Positions 1-11,589 of a stretch of 64,000 nucleotides of DNA are shown here, in pieces (position 1 is the first letter of the stretch; every line of letters starts with the position of its first letter). The translations under genes were made by a program, and so were the position numbers. Below the pieces are notes generated by a model. It did not search any database and was not told the DNA's origin. It saw only the letters and a program-made list of their open reading frames with translations. The stretch is from Dillenia suffruticosa (lineage: Eukaryota; Streptophyta; Magnoliopsida; Dilleniales; Dilleniaceae), in assembly GCA_033439265.1 (NCBI GenBank), contig JAVTVX010000026.1:761501-825500 (forward strand), written 5' to 3'.

Positions 1-97
1 GATCGGTATTGATTTGCAAGAGATTGACTCCATAACAATTGTATATATTACCTCTTGAAATTAATAGAAAGTTGCCATTGCTCCAATATTCTTCGTA
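1..97 (+). mobile_element. 3' end of a copia 5' LTR (partial)
   Basis: The sequence just upstream of a primer-binding site is the tail of a 5' LTR whose start lies left of the window. The expected terminal CA reads CG or TA here, consistent with decay. Assigned only from its position next to the primer site and the gag reading frame that follows. Confidence 0.6.
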
Positions 98-110
98 TGG
101 TATCAGAGCC
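98..110 (+). promoter_or_regulatory. Primer-binding site (tRNA-iMet type)
   Basis: TGGTATCAGAGCC is the standard plant copia primer-binding site, complementary to the 3' end of initiator methionine tRNA. It marks the 5' LTR/internal boundary and shows that this element runs on the plus strand. Confidence 0.85.
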
Positions 111-237
111 ACGATCCTAAGCCAATCTTTCTCTATCTCTCTCCATTTTTCCTCACGTACAAACTCAGTTCAGCCACAGACACTACTAGTAACACCCAGA
201 AATCATATTCTGCACACTTCTTCTTCTTCTTCAAACA

Positions 238-1050
238 ATGGCCTCACAAGATCTAACACTTGCTGCCACCTCTCAACCAATTATTCCCAATTCTCACGAA
301 CCTAATCATCCTCTTATTGCTATAAATATCTCCTCCCATTCCACCATCAAACTCACACCTATAAATTATCTCTCATGGAAATTATAGTTTCAAGCAACCT
401 TAATTGGCTACAATCTTGAAGGATATATTGATGGCTCAATTAATGCACCGTCTCCCACCATTACCATTGATGGCAAGGAGTCACCAAATCCAGCATTCCA
501 AACATGGCTTCGATAGGACAAATTAATTTTTAACGCCATGGTCGGATCATTATCCGCTGCAATTGTTCCACTCTTAAACCGTGCTACCACCTCTCATGAT
601 GCCTAGATGATCCTTGAAAACACATATACAAAGCCTACTCGTGGTCATATTAAACAAATTAAGGTGCAACTAAAGAAACCAATCAAAGGCTCACGTACCA
701 TTAGCGAATATATGTAATATATTTGAAGCCGTGCCGATGAGCTTGCAATTCTGGGCAAACTATATGATGAGGAGGACTTGATCAAAAAAGTCCTTGACGG
801 TCTAGATGAGGAATACAAATCAATTGTTGACGCCGTTAACGCTCGAGGTATGACCATCTCATTTGATGAGCTTCATGAAAAACTTTTGAGTCATCACCAA
901 ACCATAGCGTCCTCCTTTCAACTCATCACCAAACCAATGGCTGTCATCTAACAATTCTCGATGTAAAAGACCTCCACCACGTCCTTCTCTTGGAACATGT
1001 CAATTGTGCAATACTCAAGGGCACACAGCCAAACGATGCTCACAATTTCG
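238..1050 (+). pseudogene. copia gag pseudogene with CCHC zinc knuckle
   Basis: The ATG at 238 opens a frame beginning MASQDLTLAA, followed by the copia gag motif with INYLSWK, which is typical of the UBN2/retrotransposon gag family. The frame has several in-frame stops (after SWKL, TWLR, SHDA, and twice near 715-730), most of them one transition from CAG, CGA or TGG. It then loses frame before a CCHC knuckle (C-X2-C-X4-H-X4-C) at 998-1039. Gag would form the capsid and package element RNA. This copy cannot make a full protein. It lies 128 bp downstream of the primer site, as expected. Family assignment is firm; exact frameshift positions are approximate. Confidence 0.85.
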
Positions 1051-1183
1051 ATTAATTTTGACTTAACCCAATTTAGGTTACTCATCAATAGCCCTATGAT
1101 CATCGGGTTTCCGACCAATAGGTTTACATTCATTATCTTCTTGGCAACCTTGAGTCAACTATACAACAACTAGCAAATCCAAC

Positions 1184-1576
1184 ACTCCATCATGGCTCCT
1201 TGATAATGGCGCATCTCATCATGTCACCACCGACTTGAATAATCTCTCTCTTCATGCATCGTATGATGCCCATGATGATGTCATGATTAGAGATGGCACA
1301 AGTCTTCAAATTCCTCACACTGGTTCTACCTCTCTTTCTTCCTCCTCATGTGATTTTAAATTACATATTGTTTTGTGTGTTCCAACCATGAAAAAGAATC
1401 TAATTTCCATATCTCAAATGTGCCTTACTACTAATGTTTCTATCGAATTTTTACCTTTTGGTTTTCTGGTGAAGGACCTGAGCATGGGAGCAACACTTTT
1501 GAAGGGACCAACTAAGGATAGTGTGTATGAGTGGCCAATTGCTTCAACTAACAAATCTCCTCTCGTTATCTTTTCC
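1184..1576 (+). pseudogene. copia protease / pre-integrase fragment
   Basis: The frame carries WLLDNGASHHVT at about 1193. This matches the copia aspartic protease active site, normally D-S/T-G-A, with N in place of S/T. The following ~120 residues match the rest of the protease and linker region (for example HIVLCVPTMKKNLISISQ). The frame then runs directly into RT sequence: the integrase catalytic core and the N-terminal half of RT are absent, so a deletion of well over 1 kb occurred near 1,577. Protease would cleave the gag-pol polyprotein. The substituted active-site triad and the deletion make this copy dead. Confidence 0.8.
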
Positions 1577-2683
1577 AGTGTCAAGGCCATCTCACAGAAG
1601 ATGTCTTCATGATACAACCTCTAGGCTTTATTGATAAAGAATATCCATATCATGTGTGCAAATTACACAAAGCCATCTATGGTTTGAAACAAGCTCCATG
1701 GGCATGGTGCCATGAGTTACGATAATTTCTTCTTACTGAGGGATTCAAAAACTCATGTGCAGATACTTCCTTGTTCATCTACAACAATACAAATACCATG
1801 ATCTACTTGCTAGTATATGTAGATGACATCATACAGGAAGTGATAACTCCATCATGCGACATTTTGTTACTCAACTTGCAACACATTTTTCTCTAAAGGA
1901 TCTTGGTCATCTCTCTTATTTTTTAGGTGTTGAGGTTCTTCTACACAAGCATGGTCTCCTTCTTTCTCAACGTCGCTACATCAATGATCTTCTCACACGC
2001 ACTCACATGACCAATGTCAAGCCAGTTCATACACCTTTGGGAACAGATCAAACTCTGAGTCTTCACAATGAAACCACCTTGACAGATGCTTCAGAATATC
2101 AAACTATTGTCGGTAGTCTTCAATATTTAACTCTCACAAGCCCTGACATTGCATTTGCAGTAAACAAGCTATCTCAGTTCATGCACCGTCCTACGATAGA
2201 TCACTAGAATACAACCAAACGATTGTTATGAAACCTTCGTGGCACGTCTGATCATGGAATAGTACTTCCTTGCAACCAAACACTTTCTCTCCGTGCTTTC
2301 TCAAATGTCGATTGGGCTGGTAACAAAGATGACTACGCATCAACCAGTGCTTACATTGTTTATCTTGGTCGCAGTCCAATTTCTTGGAGTTCTAAGAAAA
2401 AACACACTCTGAAGCTGAGTATCGTGCTATCACAGCAACTGTTATCGAATTGCGTTGGATCTGTTCACTTCTTACCAAACTTGGAATACAGACTTCGCAA
2501 GCGCCAGTCATCTACTGTGACAATATTGGAGCACCCACCTTTGTCCCAACCTAGTTTTTCACCGTTGAATGAAGTATGTCGCCATTGATTTTCACTTAAT
2601 GTGTGACCAAGTCCAAAGTGGGGCCCTCAGTGTCGCCTTGTCTCCCTGTAGATCAGCTAGCCGATGCGCTCACAAAGAAGACA
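1577..2683 (+). pseudogene. copia reverse transcriptase C-terminal half and RNase H (broken)
   Basis: Sequence resumes at the RT motif GHLTEDVFM and continues through AIYGLKQAP and the catalytic YVDD box (LVYVDDII, about 1,811-1,834). It goes on through the connection domain (FLGVEV, VGSLQYLT, PDIAFAVNKLSQFMH) and RNase H (DWAG, SWSSKK, EAEYRA, YCDN, DQLADALTKK). There are frameshifts near 1,840 and 2,400, a stop at 2,205-2,207, and further damage after 2,540. It ends abruptly at about 2,683, where tRNA-array sequence starts; no polypurine tract or 3' LTR is present. YVDD itself is intact, unlike in the copia element at 40,827-52,509. RT and RNase H would copy element RNA into DNA. Confidence 0.85.
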
Positions 2684-4789
2684 AAATTTTATTTGTGTAA
2701 AGTTTGTAAATAAAAAGGTGTGGCATCACCTGGACTCAAACAGGATACCTTCATTGTGCTAGACTGACATGATAAACAACAACACTGTGACACCGTTGAT
2801 TTTGGACATTAAAATTTTCTTAGTCACTTAATTTGGGTTTGATTGTTTCTTTAAAAGTATTGAAAATAAAAAAATTACGCAAGTTTCATCTTGTTATTTT
2901 CAGTTAAAGTGCTGAACAAAAAATTTTATTTGTGCAAACCATGAGATGTAGTAGGTGTGACATGTTCAAAATTGAACCGAAGACTTTTTCTATGTTTTAC
3001 ACACGTGATAACAAACTAACCATGAAACCTTCTATTTGGGTCATTAAAATTTTTCTAGTGGCCCAATTTTGGTTTGAATATTACACTAAATAAATTCATA
3101 ACAACTAATTAAATGTCTCTTATCCCCTTCTTTTGGATTAAAGTCCTTAGAACAAAATTTTATTTGTGCAAACCTTGAGAAGACGCAAGTGTGGTATCGC
3201 TCAGACTCGAATCAGAGACCTTTAGTGTGTAAAACTAATGTGATACCCAACTACACCATGAGACCTTTCACTTGGGTCATGAAAATTTCATTAGTTACTC
3301 AATTTGGGTCTGAAACCCTAAAAAATTAATCATAGAGAAATTAACCCTTTCTTAACCCATTATTTTAAATTAAAGTGCCTAGGACAAAATTTTATTTGTG
3401 TAAAGCTTGAGAATAGGTAGGTATGCCATTGCCTAGACTTGAACTAGAGACATTCAATGTGATAGATTGATGTGAAAACCAACTACATCTTGACACCAGT
3501 GATTTGAATCATTAAAATTTTATTAGTAACTCAATTTGCTTAACAAATATCCTAAAAAATATTGATAATAAAAAAAGTAAGCCTCTCTCATCACATTATT
3601 TTGAATTAAATTGCTGAGAAGAAAATTTTATTTGTGCAAACCTTTAGAAGTTGCAAGTATTGCATCATCTGGACTTGAACCAGAGATCTTTAGTAAGATA
3701 ACTAACTACACCATGACTCCTTTCAATTGGGTTATTAAAATTTCATTAGTGACTCAATTTGGGATTGACTAACACTCTAAAAAAATTGTTCATAAAAAAT
3801 TATGCCTCTCTAAACCCTTTATTTTGAATTAAAGTGCCTATGACAAAGTTTTGTTTGTGCAAAGCTAGAGAATTGGTAGGTGTGGCATAGGCTGGACTCA
3901 AACTGGAGACCATCGGTATCTGAGATTGATGCAATAACCAACTTCACCATGACACTATTAATTCGGATCATTGAATTTCATTAGTGACTTAGTTTGGGTT
4001 TAATAGATTAAAAACTTGATCAGAAAAAGTTAAACCTCCTTTATCTCATTATTTTGAATGAAGATACTTATGACAAAATTTTATTTATGTAAATTTTGAG
4101 AATAAATAGGTGTAGCTTCATCCAGACTCAAAATGGAGACCTTTAGTATATTAGATTAACGTGATAACTAACTACACCATGACAATATTGACTTTGGACA
4201 TTAAAATTTTGTTAGTGACGTAATTTGGATTTGGCAGATACTCTAAACATATTGATAATAAAAAAAATTAAGTCACTTTCATCCTATCATTTTGAGTTGA
4301 TTATTTGTGCAACCTTAAGAAGCAGGTGTGGCATCATCCGGACTTGATCCGAAGACATTGTGTTAGAATCACGTGATAACAAACAACACCACAACACCTT
4401 TGATTTGGGTCTTTAAAATTTCAATACTGGCTCAATTTGGGTCTGAATGATGCTCTAAATAAATTCATAACAAACAAATTAAATTGTACTTATCCCATTA
4501 TTTTGAATTAAAGTGCTTAGAACAAAATTTTATTTCTGCAAAACTTGAGAACATACAAGAGTGGTGTTGCCCGGACTTGAACTGGAGACCTTTAGTATGT
4601 AAGGCTGACATGATAACCAACTACACCACAACACCTTTCACTTGGGTGATTAAAATTTCATTAATGACTTAACTTGGGTTTGATACTCTTAAAAAAATTG
4701 ATCAAAAGAAAATTAAGCCTCTGTTAACACATTATTTTAAATTAATGTTCCTAGGACAAAATTTTGAATGGCGAAAGCTTAGATCTAGG
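2684..4789 (-). repeat. tRNA-Val-derived tandem array, segment 1
   Basis: Nine tandem monomers of about 230-235 bp, with tRNA-like parts near 2,719, 2,956, 3,189, 3,422, 3,655, 3,888, 4,111, 4,325 and 4,560. On the minus strand each has a GGTGTC-like 5' end, a D-arm/A-box block, an anticodon arm with a valine-type loop, and a GGTTCGA-like B box. Between tRNA parts lies an AT-rich spacer with a conserved TTTT run about 40 nt past the tRNA 3' end. Monomers follow a six-type order. The copy near 3,655 lost its anticodon arm. The left edge abuts truncated copia RNase H and the right edge a retroelement fragment. All copies here are decayed. Confidence 0.85.
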
Positions 4790-5937
4790 ATGACATGTTT
4801 CTTTCTTGGGTTGACCTATGTAGCTTGGTTTAAGTCGACATATATATCTCCTAGGTTAACCTATGTGTTGTGAAGAACTTAATCCTAATTTTAGGTTGAT
4901 GTGCTTATATCTTTGGGTCGACCTATACATGCTAGGATCAACCTATCTTCCTTCATGGGTCGACCTTGGTTTTGAATTTCCTTAAAACTTTGATTCTCGG
5001 GTCAGCAAGTTAGTTCTCAGGTTGGCTTGTATCTATAGGTTAATCAATTTAACTTCTAGTATCGACTAATTAAAAGGGAACATTCAACTTACCATTGAGT
5101 TGGTGGATAGTTCAATGTGATTTCATCATCAAGGGTCGACTTATTCAAACATGGGTTGGCTCATTAAAGTTCCTAAGTCAATAGGTGTGTTGTTGAGTCA
5201 AATCGATGATTTGCTTTAACTCATGCTAGGTCAAAATGTTCAAAATTAGAGTCTGCATGTCTTTTCATTTTGACTATGGATAGATTCGATCTATATAAGT
5301 TATGACTTGTGTTCTAAGTGCATTTGGGACGACTTGCTAAGTGTATTAAACTAACATAGGTCAAACTCATCTATGAAAGGGGTTGACCTGTATGTGACTT
5401 AGACATATTTATGTGTGTTGAACAAGCTTATGTCAACATCTTTGATGGTAGGTGACTTATGTGATGTTTTAAATATGTTTTGATGCTAAGTGTTCATCGG
5501 GTTGACTTGTATGTGCTTGAGGGTTGACTTGTGTAGTTTTAAACCAAATGTTCTAAGTATGTGCAGGTCGAATTGTCGGTTGGCTTAGACAAGGATGTTC
5601 AAAGGTTAAGTTATGTTTAGGTTGACCTATTCATTCAAGAGGTCAACCTGTATATCTCACTAGGTCAAATGTTCATTCCATAGGTCGACATTTCTATGTT
5701 ACAAATTGGGGTTCCTATAGCTTAGGTCGACTTGTCTAGCATAGGAGTTGACCTAAATTCTTTGGTAGGTCGAATAAGCTTAATTTTTCTAAGGCAAACC
5801 TTAATGGGTCGACCTATGCACTCAGTAGGTCGAACTGGTCACCTAGTGCACGATTGCCTTTGTATTTCCAGGTTGTTCAAGATTTGATTATTCATATTAT
5901 CTCGTATGATCATCATCAAAACACCATTTGTAAAATA
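4790..5937 (-). mobile_element. Partial LTR rich in GTCGAC/GGTCGACC motifs
   Basis: About 1.15 kb of the type GGTTGACCTATG, GGTCGACCT, AGGTCGAACT and so on, with one motif every 20-60 bp in either orientation. The composition matches the LTR at 50,429-52,509, although the sequences are not closely alignable by eye. It ends just before a polypurine tract, so it is the 3' LTR of a minus-strand element. The outer end is missing. Confidence 0.6.
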
Positions 5938-5959
5938 ATCTTCCCCTTTTGATGATGAT
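5938..5959 (-). promoter_or_regulatory. Polypurine tract
   Basis: Minus-strand reading gives ATCATCAAAAGGGGAAGAT directly before the LTR start, the expected position and make-up of a plus-strand primer. The intact-looking equivalent in the larger element is at 45,264-45,277. Confidence 0.7.
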
Positions 5960-6620
5960 AAAACTCCTAGGTTCTAGAAATACATTGGTTATGCCGCCTA
6001 CATGTGCCTTACGTTAAGCTTTATTTTGCCTTTCTTTCTCCCCCTTTGACCAACTTTTATTAGCCATCTACTTGTCATCTCCCTTGTACTTTTCACCTAT
6101 TCAAAGGGCCCAAGATTGATGTCATTAACCTTTGATCAATGAACAAAACTCCCCCCAAAAAGGTGTCTAAGTGCTTAGGTGAATATGATAGACATTAGTA
6201 TATTCTAAACAATGATAAGCAACACAATGAACACATACTAATCTAACAATGATAAGAAAATATATCGAGCTAATAATATAACCAATAGCAAGCAAGTTTA
6301 CAAACTACGAACATCCTAAGCAAAGAAAACATCCCAAACAACTTTACAAACCCCAAACTAGTTTCAGACACACAAACATCAGAAAAGCAAAGAAAAAAAA
6401 TACAAATCAGACATCATCAAAACACATGAGGGGTTCACGGATGATTCATCCAAAAAAAAAATACAAATCAGACATCATTAAAACACATGAGGGGTTCACG
6501 GATGATTCATCCAAGGCAGAAAGGGGAAGAGTGGGCTTCAGAGTGGGCTTGAGAGTGAGCGTGTGGTCCTTGTGTCACTGGAGGTCTTGCCTTTGGCATT
6601 TGAATCTATCTTCTATTCAA
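5960..6620. other. Non-coding internal region of the retroelement fragment
   Basis: Between the polypurine tract and the ORF3 pseudogene. No coding signal seen. It contains C-rich runs near 6,049 and 6,150 and a 61-bp-period tandem duplication at 6,401-6,515. Confidence 0.5.
6401..6515. repeat. Tandem duplication, period 61 bp, two copies
   Basis: The segment starting TACAAATCAGACATCAT at about 6,401 is repeated starting at 6,462, each copy ending GGATGATTCATCCAA. Copies are nearly identical and differ mainly in an A-run length, so the duplication is much younger than the decayed element around it. Confidence 0.85.
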
Positions 6621-6639
6621 TCTTCTTGAGCTCCAAGCC

Positions 6640-7768
6640 AATTATAGCATAATTTTTCCTAATGTTACTTGTTTCAAATCAATTTTGTCAACCTTATCCT
6701 CAATCTTGTCGAGCTTAGCCCACATCTTCTCAAGAGTGATTTGTTCAGAACTAAATATACTTCCTCCATTGATAACCAATACTCCCTTTGCTCCACTCTT
6801 TGGTTTTCCTCCGCTCTTCCATTGGTCTTTTTGCTTTCTTCTTTGTTTCTTTAGCATCTTTCCTCACCCTTCTCCATTGTCTTTGCATATCTACTTCACT
6901 TTGAGTAATGAGGATGCATTAATTCGATTCTTCATATTCAATTCAACCATAGTTCTTGTCCTCAAATCTATCCTATATGCACCAAGAATGTTAGTGATTA
7001 CACTTGCGTAAGGAAGATTTACACTCAGCTATGTGGGCAGCCCTCATGAAGTGGGGAATCAAGAAGTGCATCCCTGAGTTCTTTTTCCTCAGAATATACA
7101 CCATCAACCAAAAGTCCGTGTGATTTACAACCCTAGGTTTGAAGATATGAGTGACTAGCAGATGCAAGATCATCTCATGAAACTTAAATCCGTGGCATTT
7201 GTATTTACCACAATCATATTTGAATTATCAAACACAATCCTTGCATTGCTTACCAAACTAGATTGCGTATATGGTTTACACTCACTATATGGCACCCAAT
7301 ACATTCCTTTCTCCTGACAAATGAATTTAGGATTTACTTCTATGATCTTCCCATCATAAAAAGTCTTAAACGCACAAGTAGTAGAATGCTTTCCAATCAT
7401 TATACGATTATCACTAATTTCATCCTCTTCTTTGTCACTAATGTTTTCTATGTTGTTGTAGAACACCTTAGCAACCTTCTCATGAACATATTTGTTTGGA
7501 ACAATCAACCAATTGGGAAATACTTGACTCAAGAACACTTCATATTTAAAATTTACTTGTTTAGGAAATTCCAATCAATCAACCTCCCAAAATTAATCTT
7601 ATTAGTAGAAAAGAGTTTCTTGTAGATCTTACTGTATTGTATCAAAGGAAAATCCTTGATGTTGAACTTGGGGGCTTCAGTTGGAAGCTTCGACAATGAA
7701 GGTTCGGAGGAAGATGGCTTTGCTGTTGCCGGTTGCTTTGGAACAGGCGTTCTAGTCTTCGAACCCAT
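6640..7768 (-). pseudogene. ORF3-like 'putative plant transposon protein' pseudogene
   Basis: A broken minus-strand frame starts MGSKTRTPVP at 7,768. It shifts frame near 7,560 and 7,172 and ends in a lysine-rich tail near 6,640. Characteristic pieces are GRLIDWNFL, VPNKYVHEKVAKVFYNN, CAFKTFYDGK, ARIVFDNSN and LLVTHIFKPR. The same blocks in the same order occur in the plus-strand pseudogene at 43,269-44,513, so the two are homologues. The pattern resembles the plant family annotated as putative plant transposon protein (Transposase_32), but that name comes from memory of the family. The function is not established; its place between RNase H and the 3' LTR is where env-like ORFs sit in Sireviruses. 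Confidence 0.65.
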
Positions 7769-7920
7769 GAATGACCTAAGAGATCTTGAGATGATGAAAG
7801 ATTTTTGGATTGTTCAAGGATGCTTTAGCCGATATCTTGAAGAAAACCAAGAGATGGTGGAAGGCCAAGAGAGGGAATGGAGAGGAGAAGTTGAAGAGCC
7901 GAGAGAGAAAATGTAAGAAA

Positions 7921-7953
<33 letters not shown>
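7921..7953. repeat. (GA)n microsatellite
   Basis: An uninterrupted AG run of about 33 bases just upstream (minus-strand sense) of the ORF3-like pseudogene. Confidence 0.95.
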
Positions 7954-7955
<2 letters not shown>

Positions 7956-8027
7956 GTTAGTATATTTACAAGTGCTCAAAGCAAACAAATTAAAAAGCTC
8001 AAAATAAATTTATAACAAATTAAAGCT

Positions 8028-8780
8028 TTAGATCCAAATGATACTATAAATAAATTCATAACAAATTAAATTGGTATGATCCCATTATTTTGAATTAAAG
8101 TGCTCAAAACAAAATTTCGTTTCTGCAAACCATGATAAGACACAAGAGTGGCGTTACCCGAACTCGAACTAGAGACACTAAGGTAATAACCAACTACACC
8201 ATGACAACCTTCACTTGGGTCATTAAAATTTCATTAGCAACTCAATTTGGGTTTGATACTCTAAAAATTGATCATAGAAAAATTAAGCCTCTCTTAACCC
8301 ATTATATTGAATTAAAGTGAATTGAACAAAATTTTCTTTGTGTAAAGCTTGAGAAAAGGTAGTTGTGGCATCGCTTGGACTCGAATAGGAGATCATTAGT
8401 ATTTTAGATAGACGTGATAACCAACTACGCCATGATACCAAAGATTTGGGTCTTTAAAATTTTATTAGAGACTTAATTTGGGTTTGATTGATACTCTAAA
8501 ATATATTGATAATTAATATTGTAAGCCCCTCTTATCCTATTATTTTGAATTAAAGTACTGAGAACAAAATTTTATTAGTGTAAACCGTGAGAAGATGCAA
8601 GTGTAGCATCTCCCGTACTCAAATTAGAGAGCTTCAGTGTGTAAAATTGACGTGATAACCAAATATACCATGACTTCTTTCATTTGGGTCATTTAAATTT
8701 CATTAGTGACTCAATTTGGGTTTGACTTATACTCCAAAAATTGATCATAAAAAAATTAAACTTCTCTTAACCCATTAAAG
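8028..8780 (-). repeat. tRNA-Val-derived tandem array, segment 2
   Basis: About three monomers with tRNA-like parts near 8,147 (internally deleted in the anticodon arm), 8,366 and 8,604. The 70 bp before it (7,960-8,027) is scrambled array-like debris. The segment ends at the TAAAG target duplication of a solo LTR, which split the monomer spacer. Confidence 0.85.
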
Positions 8781-11589
8781 TGTCACGCCCCGAACCGGGA
8801 TCATGAACAACAGCCCGTTGCCCTGGATGCCGGCTGTATTTTTATGAAAAATTGGACAAAACCTCCCTATAAATCGGAGGTCTCCCATGTACAATTTCAC
8901 CTATATATCAATATTCATCTTATAAAATAAACAAAGGGCCATCCTGACCTCTCCAAAATCAACAAATCCCACAATCAATATCCAGAACAACACAGGCTAT
9001 AACAACGAATTTCCACAGTCCTAACCACAGACCTCTACTGCCATGCCCCGTCAAAGGCATGGACAGCCGCTAGTCGCCCCTCCTATGATTTAGAGGAGGC
9101 ACCGAGCAATCCTAGAGTACACTTCTAAGACATGACACATTCCCAAGTACTTACACAATGAACCAGAAATGCTTCAATGCAATGTTATGCAATGACATGT
9201 CCATATTTATACAGTCATCCCAGAATTATACAATGGTCGTCTATCGACCTCAGAATACATATACATCACCAATACAATTGCTAACTCACGAAATTGCGGC
9301 AGAAATATATGACTCCTCAAGTCCAGACCAAATCTCCCAATGATACTGAGCGTCCTAAAAGTAACGCTTCTTGCCAAATACTATCTCTGAAACAAGAAGG
9401 GAAGTGAGGGGTGAATACTTGGGGAAGAATACTCAGTGAGTAAGTGGATCAATACAATCATCAAATATGAAATGTGAAACTGGAGTGTCAAAGAATAAGT
9501 ATACGAATCATATTTCAAAATATTATGCTTTTCATTTCAACAATATATCATTAGCACGTATTTTCAAATCAAATATGCATCCAAAGCACTGTCACTAAAA
9601 ATCATAGGGCTGCCAGCCAAAAATGTCCTGGCAGAAGTCTACCGTGACCTATGACAGGCACACCGGGGGTGTTATATGCAAGTTTATTTAAAGTACTCTC
9701 TACCCCGACGTTGGCGACGAACCTCGTCCAGGTGCTAGACTTGGAGAGAGTATCCAAATCCTCCCCCTTTCAGGTTCAACCTGGTTAGTACCGTGTTGTT
9801 AATCAATATCACGACAACTCGTGAGATACCCCAGGCCTAGGCATATCCGGACGCCACTAAAGTATCTCTCACGGTGTCCTTCGTAGCTACGGAACAATAC
9901 ATATCAAAGCCCTCAAGGCCAAAATCAATATCATATCAAAATGCGTCGAAATCAGGTTCATAAACCAATGCAGCATAGAGCATAAAATGGCACATTATAC
10001 ATTTCAACCACATGGATGCATAATTTTATAATTCAACACAGTTTTTGGATACTCCATCGGTTCACAAAAATCAATTTTTAAAACCAGTCAAAACATTTCA
10101 AGCATACGACAAATCATGCTCATTCATCAAAATATTGTAAAACAGGGTTTACATATTAAACAAAAGTATTGAAATAAATCCCATTCACCGTATACGGGAA
10201 GGTGGTCACTCCCTATTTTTAAAAGCCAATTCAAATCTGACCGCTCGAGTCTCCAATGAGATTTTCCTAATTAATCATCACAATTCGATATCAGGTAAGG
10301 GCCTAGTAATGAATCTTCAATTTTCTTTCCAACCAATACTACTTAATTTGACAAAGTTTGTCCAAAAGTTGAAGAAATTTCATTTCTCTCACCTAGGGTT
10401 CCTCGGATCTCCGATCTAGCTTTTGTTCGCCCGTTGGTTTGGTCTAAAACCTGAATGTTTCCAAATTTGAAACAATTGTGAGCAATTTCTGTCCAATTAC
10501 TAAAGAAATTCAAAACCCTAGTGCGAAAATCGAACTTTGAGTCATTTACCTTCGCAGAGGCTCACGAACTGTCACGGGCCGTGGGCCTGGCGGGTTGATG
10601 GGCTGGCCTACTGGTGGGCTCGCGGGTCAGCAGGCCGCAGTGGGCTCGCGGCTGTGCGCTCGTGGCTGGGGCATGCTCACAGGCTAGGGCTCACACTCGG
10701 GAGTTGGATTGCGCGCTCACGCAGTGGGTCTCGCACTGGAGCACTTGTGCTCGGGCTGGGGGCGCTCGAGCAGTGGATCGCACGCTTGGCTCGCACGGAT
10801 GGTCGCGCTGGGGGCGCGCACTTGCACAGGGTAGCTCGCGCTGAGGCGTGCTGGCGCTCGTGTAGGCGCCTGTAGGGGCGCGCTGGCGCTCGTGCAGGAG
10901 CGTGCAGAGGCACGTAGGGGCGCGCTAGTGCAGGGACCGCGCAGGTTGAGGGGCGCTCGGGCTCGCGCTCACGGATGAAGGGTCGCGCGCTCGCGGGAGG
11001 AAGTAGCAGCGGCGGTGGGTGGCGCATGGCGGCTTCGGGCGAGGGAACCGGGTGGTGGCTGCGCGGATCGCGGTGGAGGGTGGCGGATTCGCGGTGGAGG
11101 GCGATCGCGAGAGATAGAGAGGGAGTGAATAGTGAGAGAGAGAATTTGAGAGAGAAAGATAGAGAAGGAGAGAAGAAGAAGAAGAAGAAGATGGTGACGG
11201 TGGTAGTGGCGGTAGGTGACGGCGGAGGGCCCCAAAATGGTCGCGGAGGAGGGCGGCAGCCGCGGAAGACGAAGAGGCAGGGAGAAGGGGAGATGAAGAG
11301 TCAGGGAGAGAGAGATGAAGAGAGAGAGAGAGAGAAGGATTGGGGCTAAAAGCCTTAATCCCAAATTAGGCGGGGGTGTTGCATTTTGTCTTAAAATGCA
11401 GTACTCCGCTGTTTTGTTTCTTTTTTTTTTTATATAGAGAATATATAAAATGAAAAAAAAAATCCTAAAAATTCAACCACTCCAAATAAATAAAAAATTT
11501 TCCATATATATAAAGTGAGAAATATTGTTATTAAATTTCTAGACCGAAATACAAAAATATGGACACTGCGGTGTCGGTGTTACATAAAG
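8776..11589 (-). mobile_element. Solo LTR A (2,804 bp) with TSD TAAAG
   Basis: Bounds are TGTCACGCCC at 8,781 and GGTGTTACA ending at 11,584. They are flanked by perfect 5-bp duplications TAAAG at 8,776-8,780 and 11,585-11,589. Read on the minus strand it begins TGTAACACC and ends GGGGCGTGACA, the form seen in long plant gypsy-type LTRs. It has no primer site, polypurine tract or retroviral domains, so it is best read as a solo LTR left by LTR-LTR recombination. The middle (about 10,540-11,110) is strongly GC-rich, followed by GA-rich repeats to 11,340. Open frames across the GC-rich part are compositional. A homologous copy lies at 15,014-18,270. Confidence 0.85.
10540..11345. other. GC-rich tract and GA-rich low-complexity in solo LTR A
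   Basis: A GC-rich, CpG-containing block of about 570 bp grades into GAGAGA/GAAGAA repeats. Frames on both strands stay open here only because of base composition; no recognisable domain was found. The equivalent block in the second LTR is at 17,060-18,150. Confidence 0.7.

Larger units (their letters stand above)
4790..7960 (-). mobile_element. Fragment of an LTR retroelement (LTR + PPT + ORF3-like pseudogene)
   Basis: This segment interrupts the array. It holds, left to right, a partial LTR (4,790-5,937) dense in GTCGAC-like motifs, a reverse-oriented polypurine tract, about 650 bp of non-coding sequence, and a minus-strand pseudogene related to ORF3 of the element at 40,827-52,509. Read on the minus strand the order is ORF3, PPT, 3' LTR, which is the 3' end of such an element. 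The gag-pol part and 5' LTR are absent. No target duplication was found, so a later deletion or rearrangement probably removed the rest. Confidence 0.7.

Noticed and set aside
4790-7960. Intact solo LTR or complete element
   Set aside because: Only one LTR part, one polypurine tract and ORF3 are present; no second LTR, no target duplication.
10537-11364. Proteins in GC-rich frames of solo LTR A
   Set aside because: Overlapping open frames on both strands, low-complexity Ala/Arg/Gly/Ser-rich translations, no domain. They are due to base composition.
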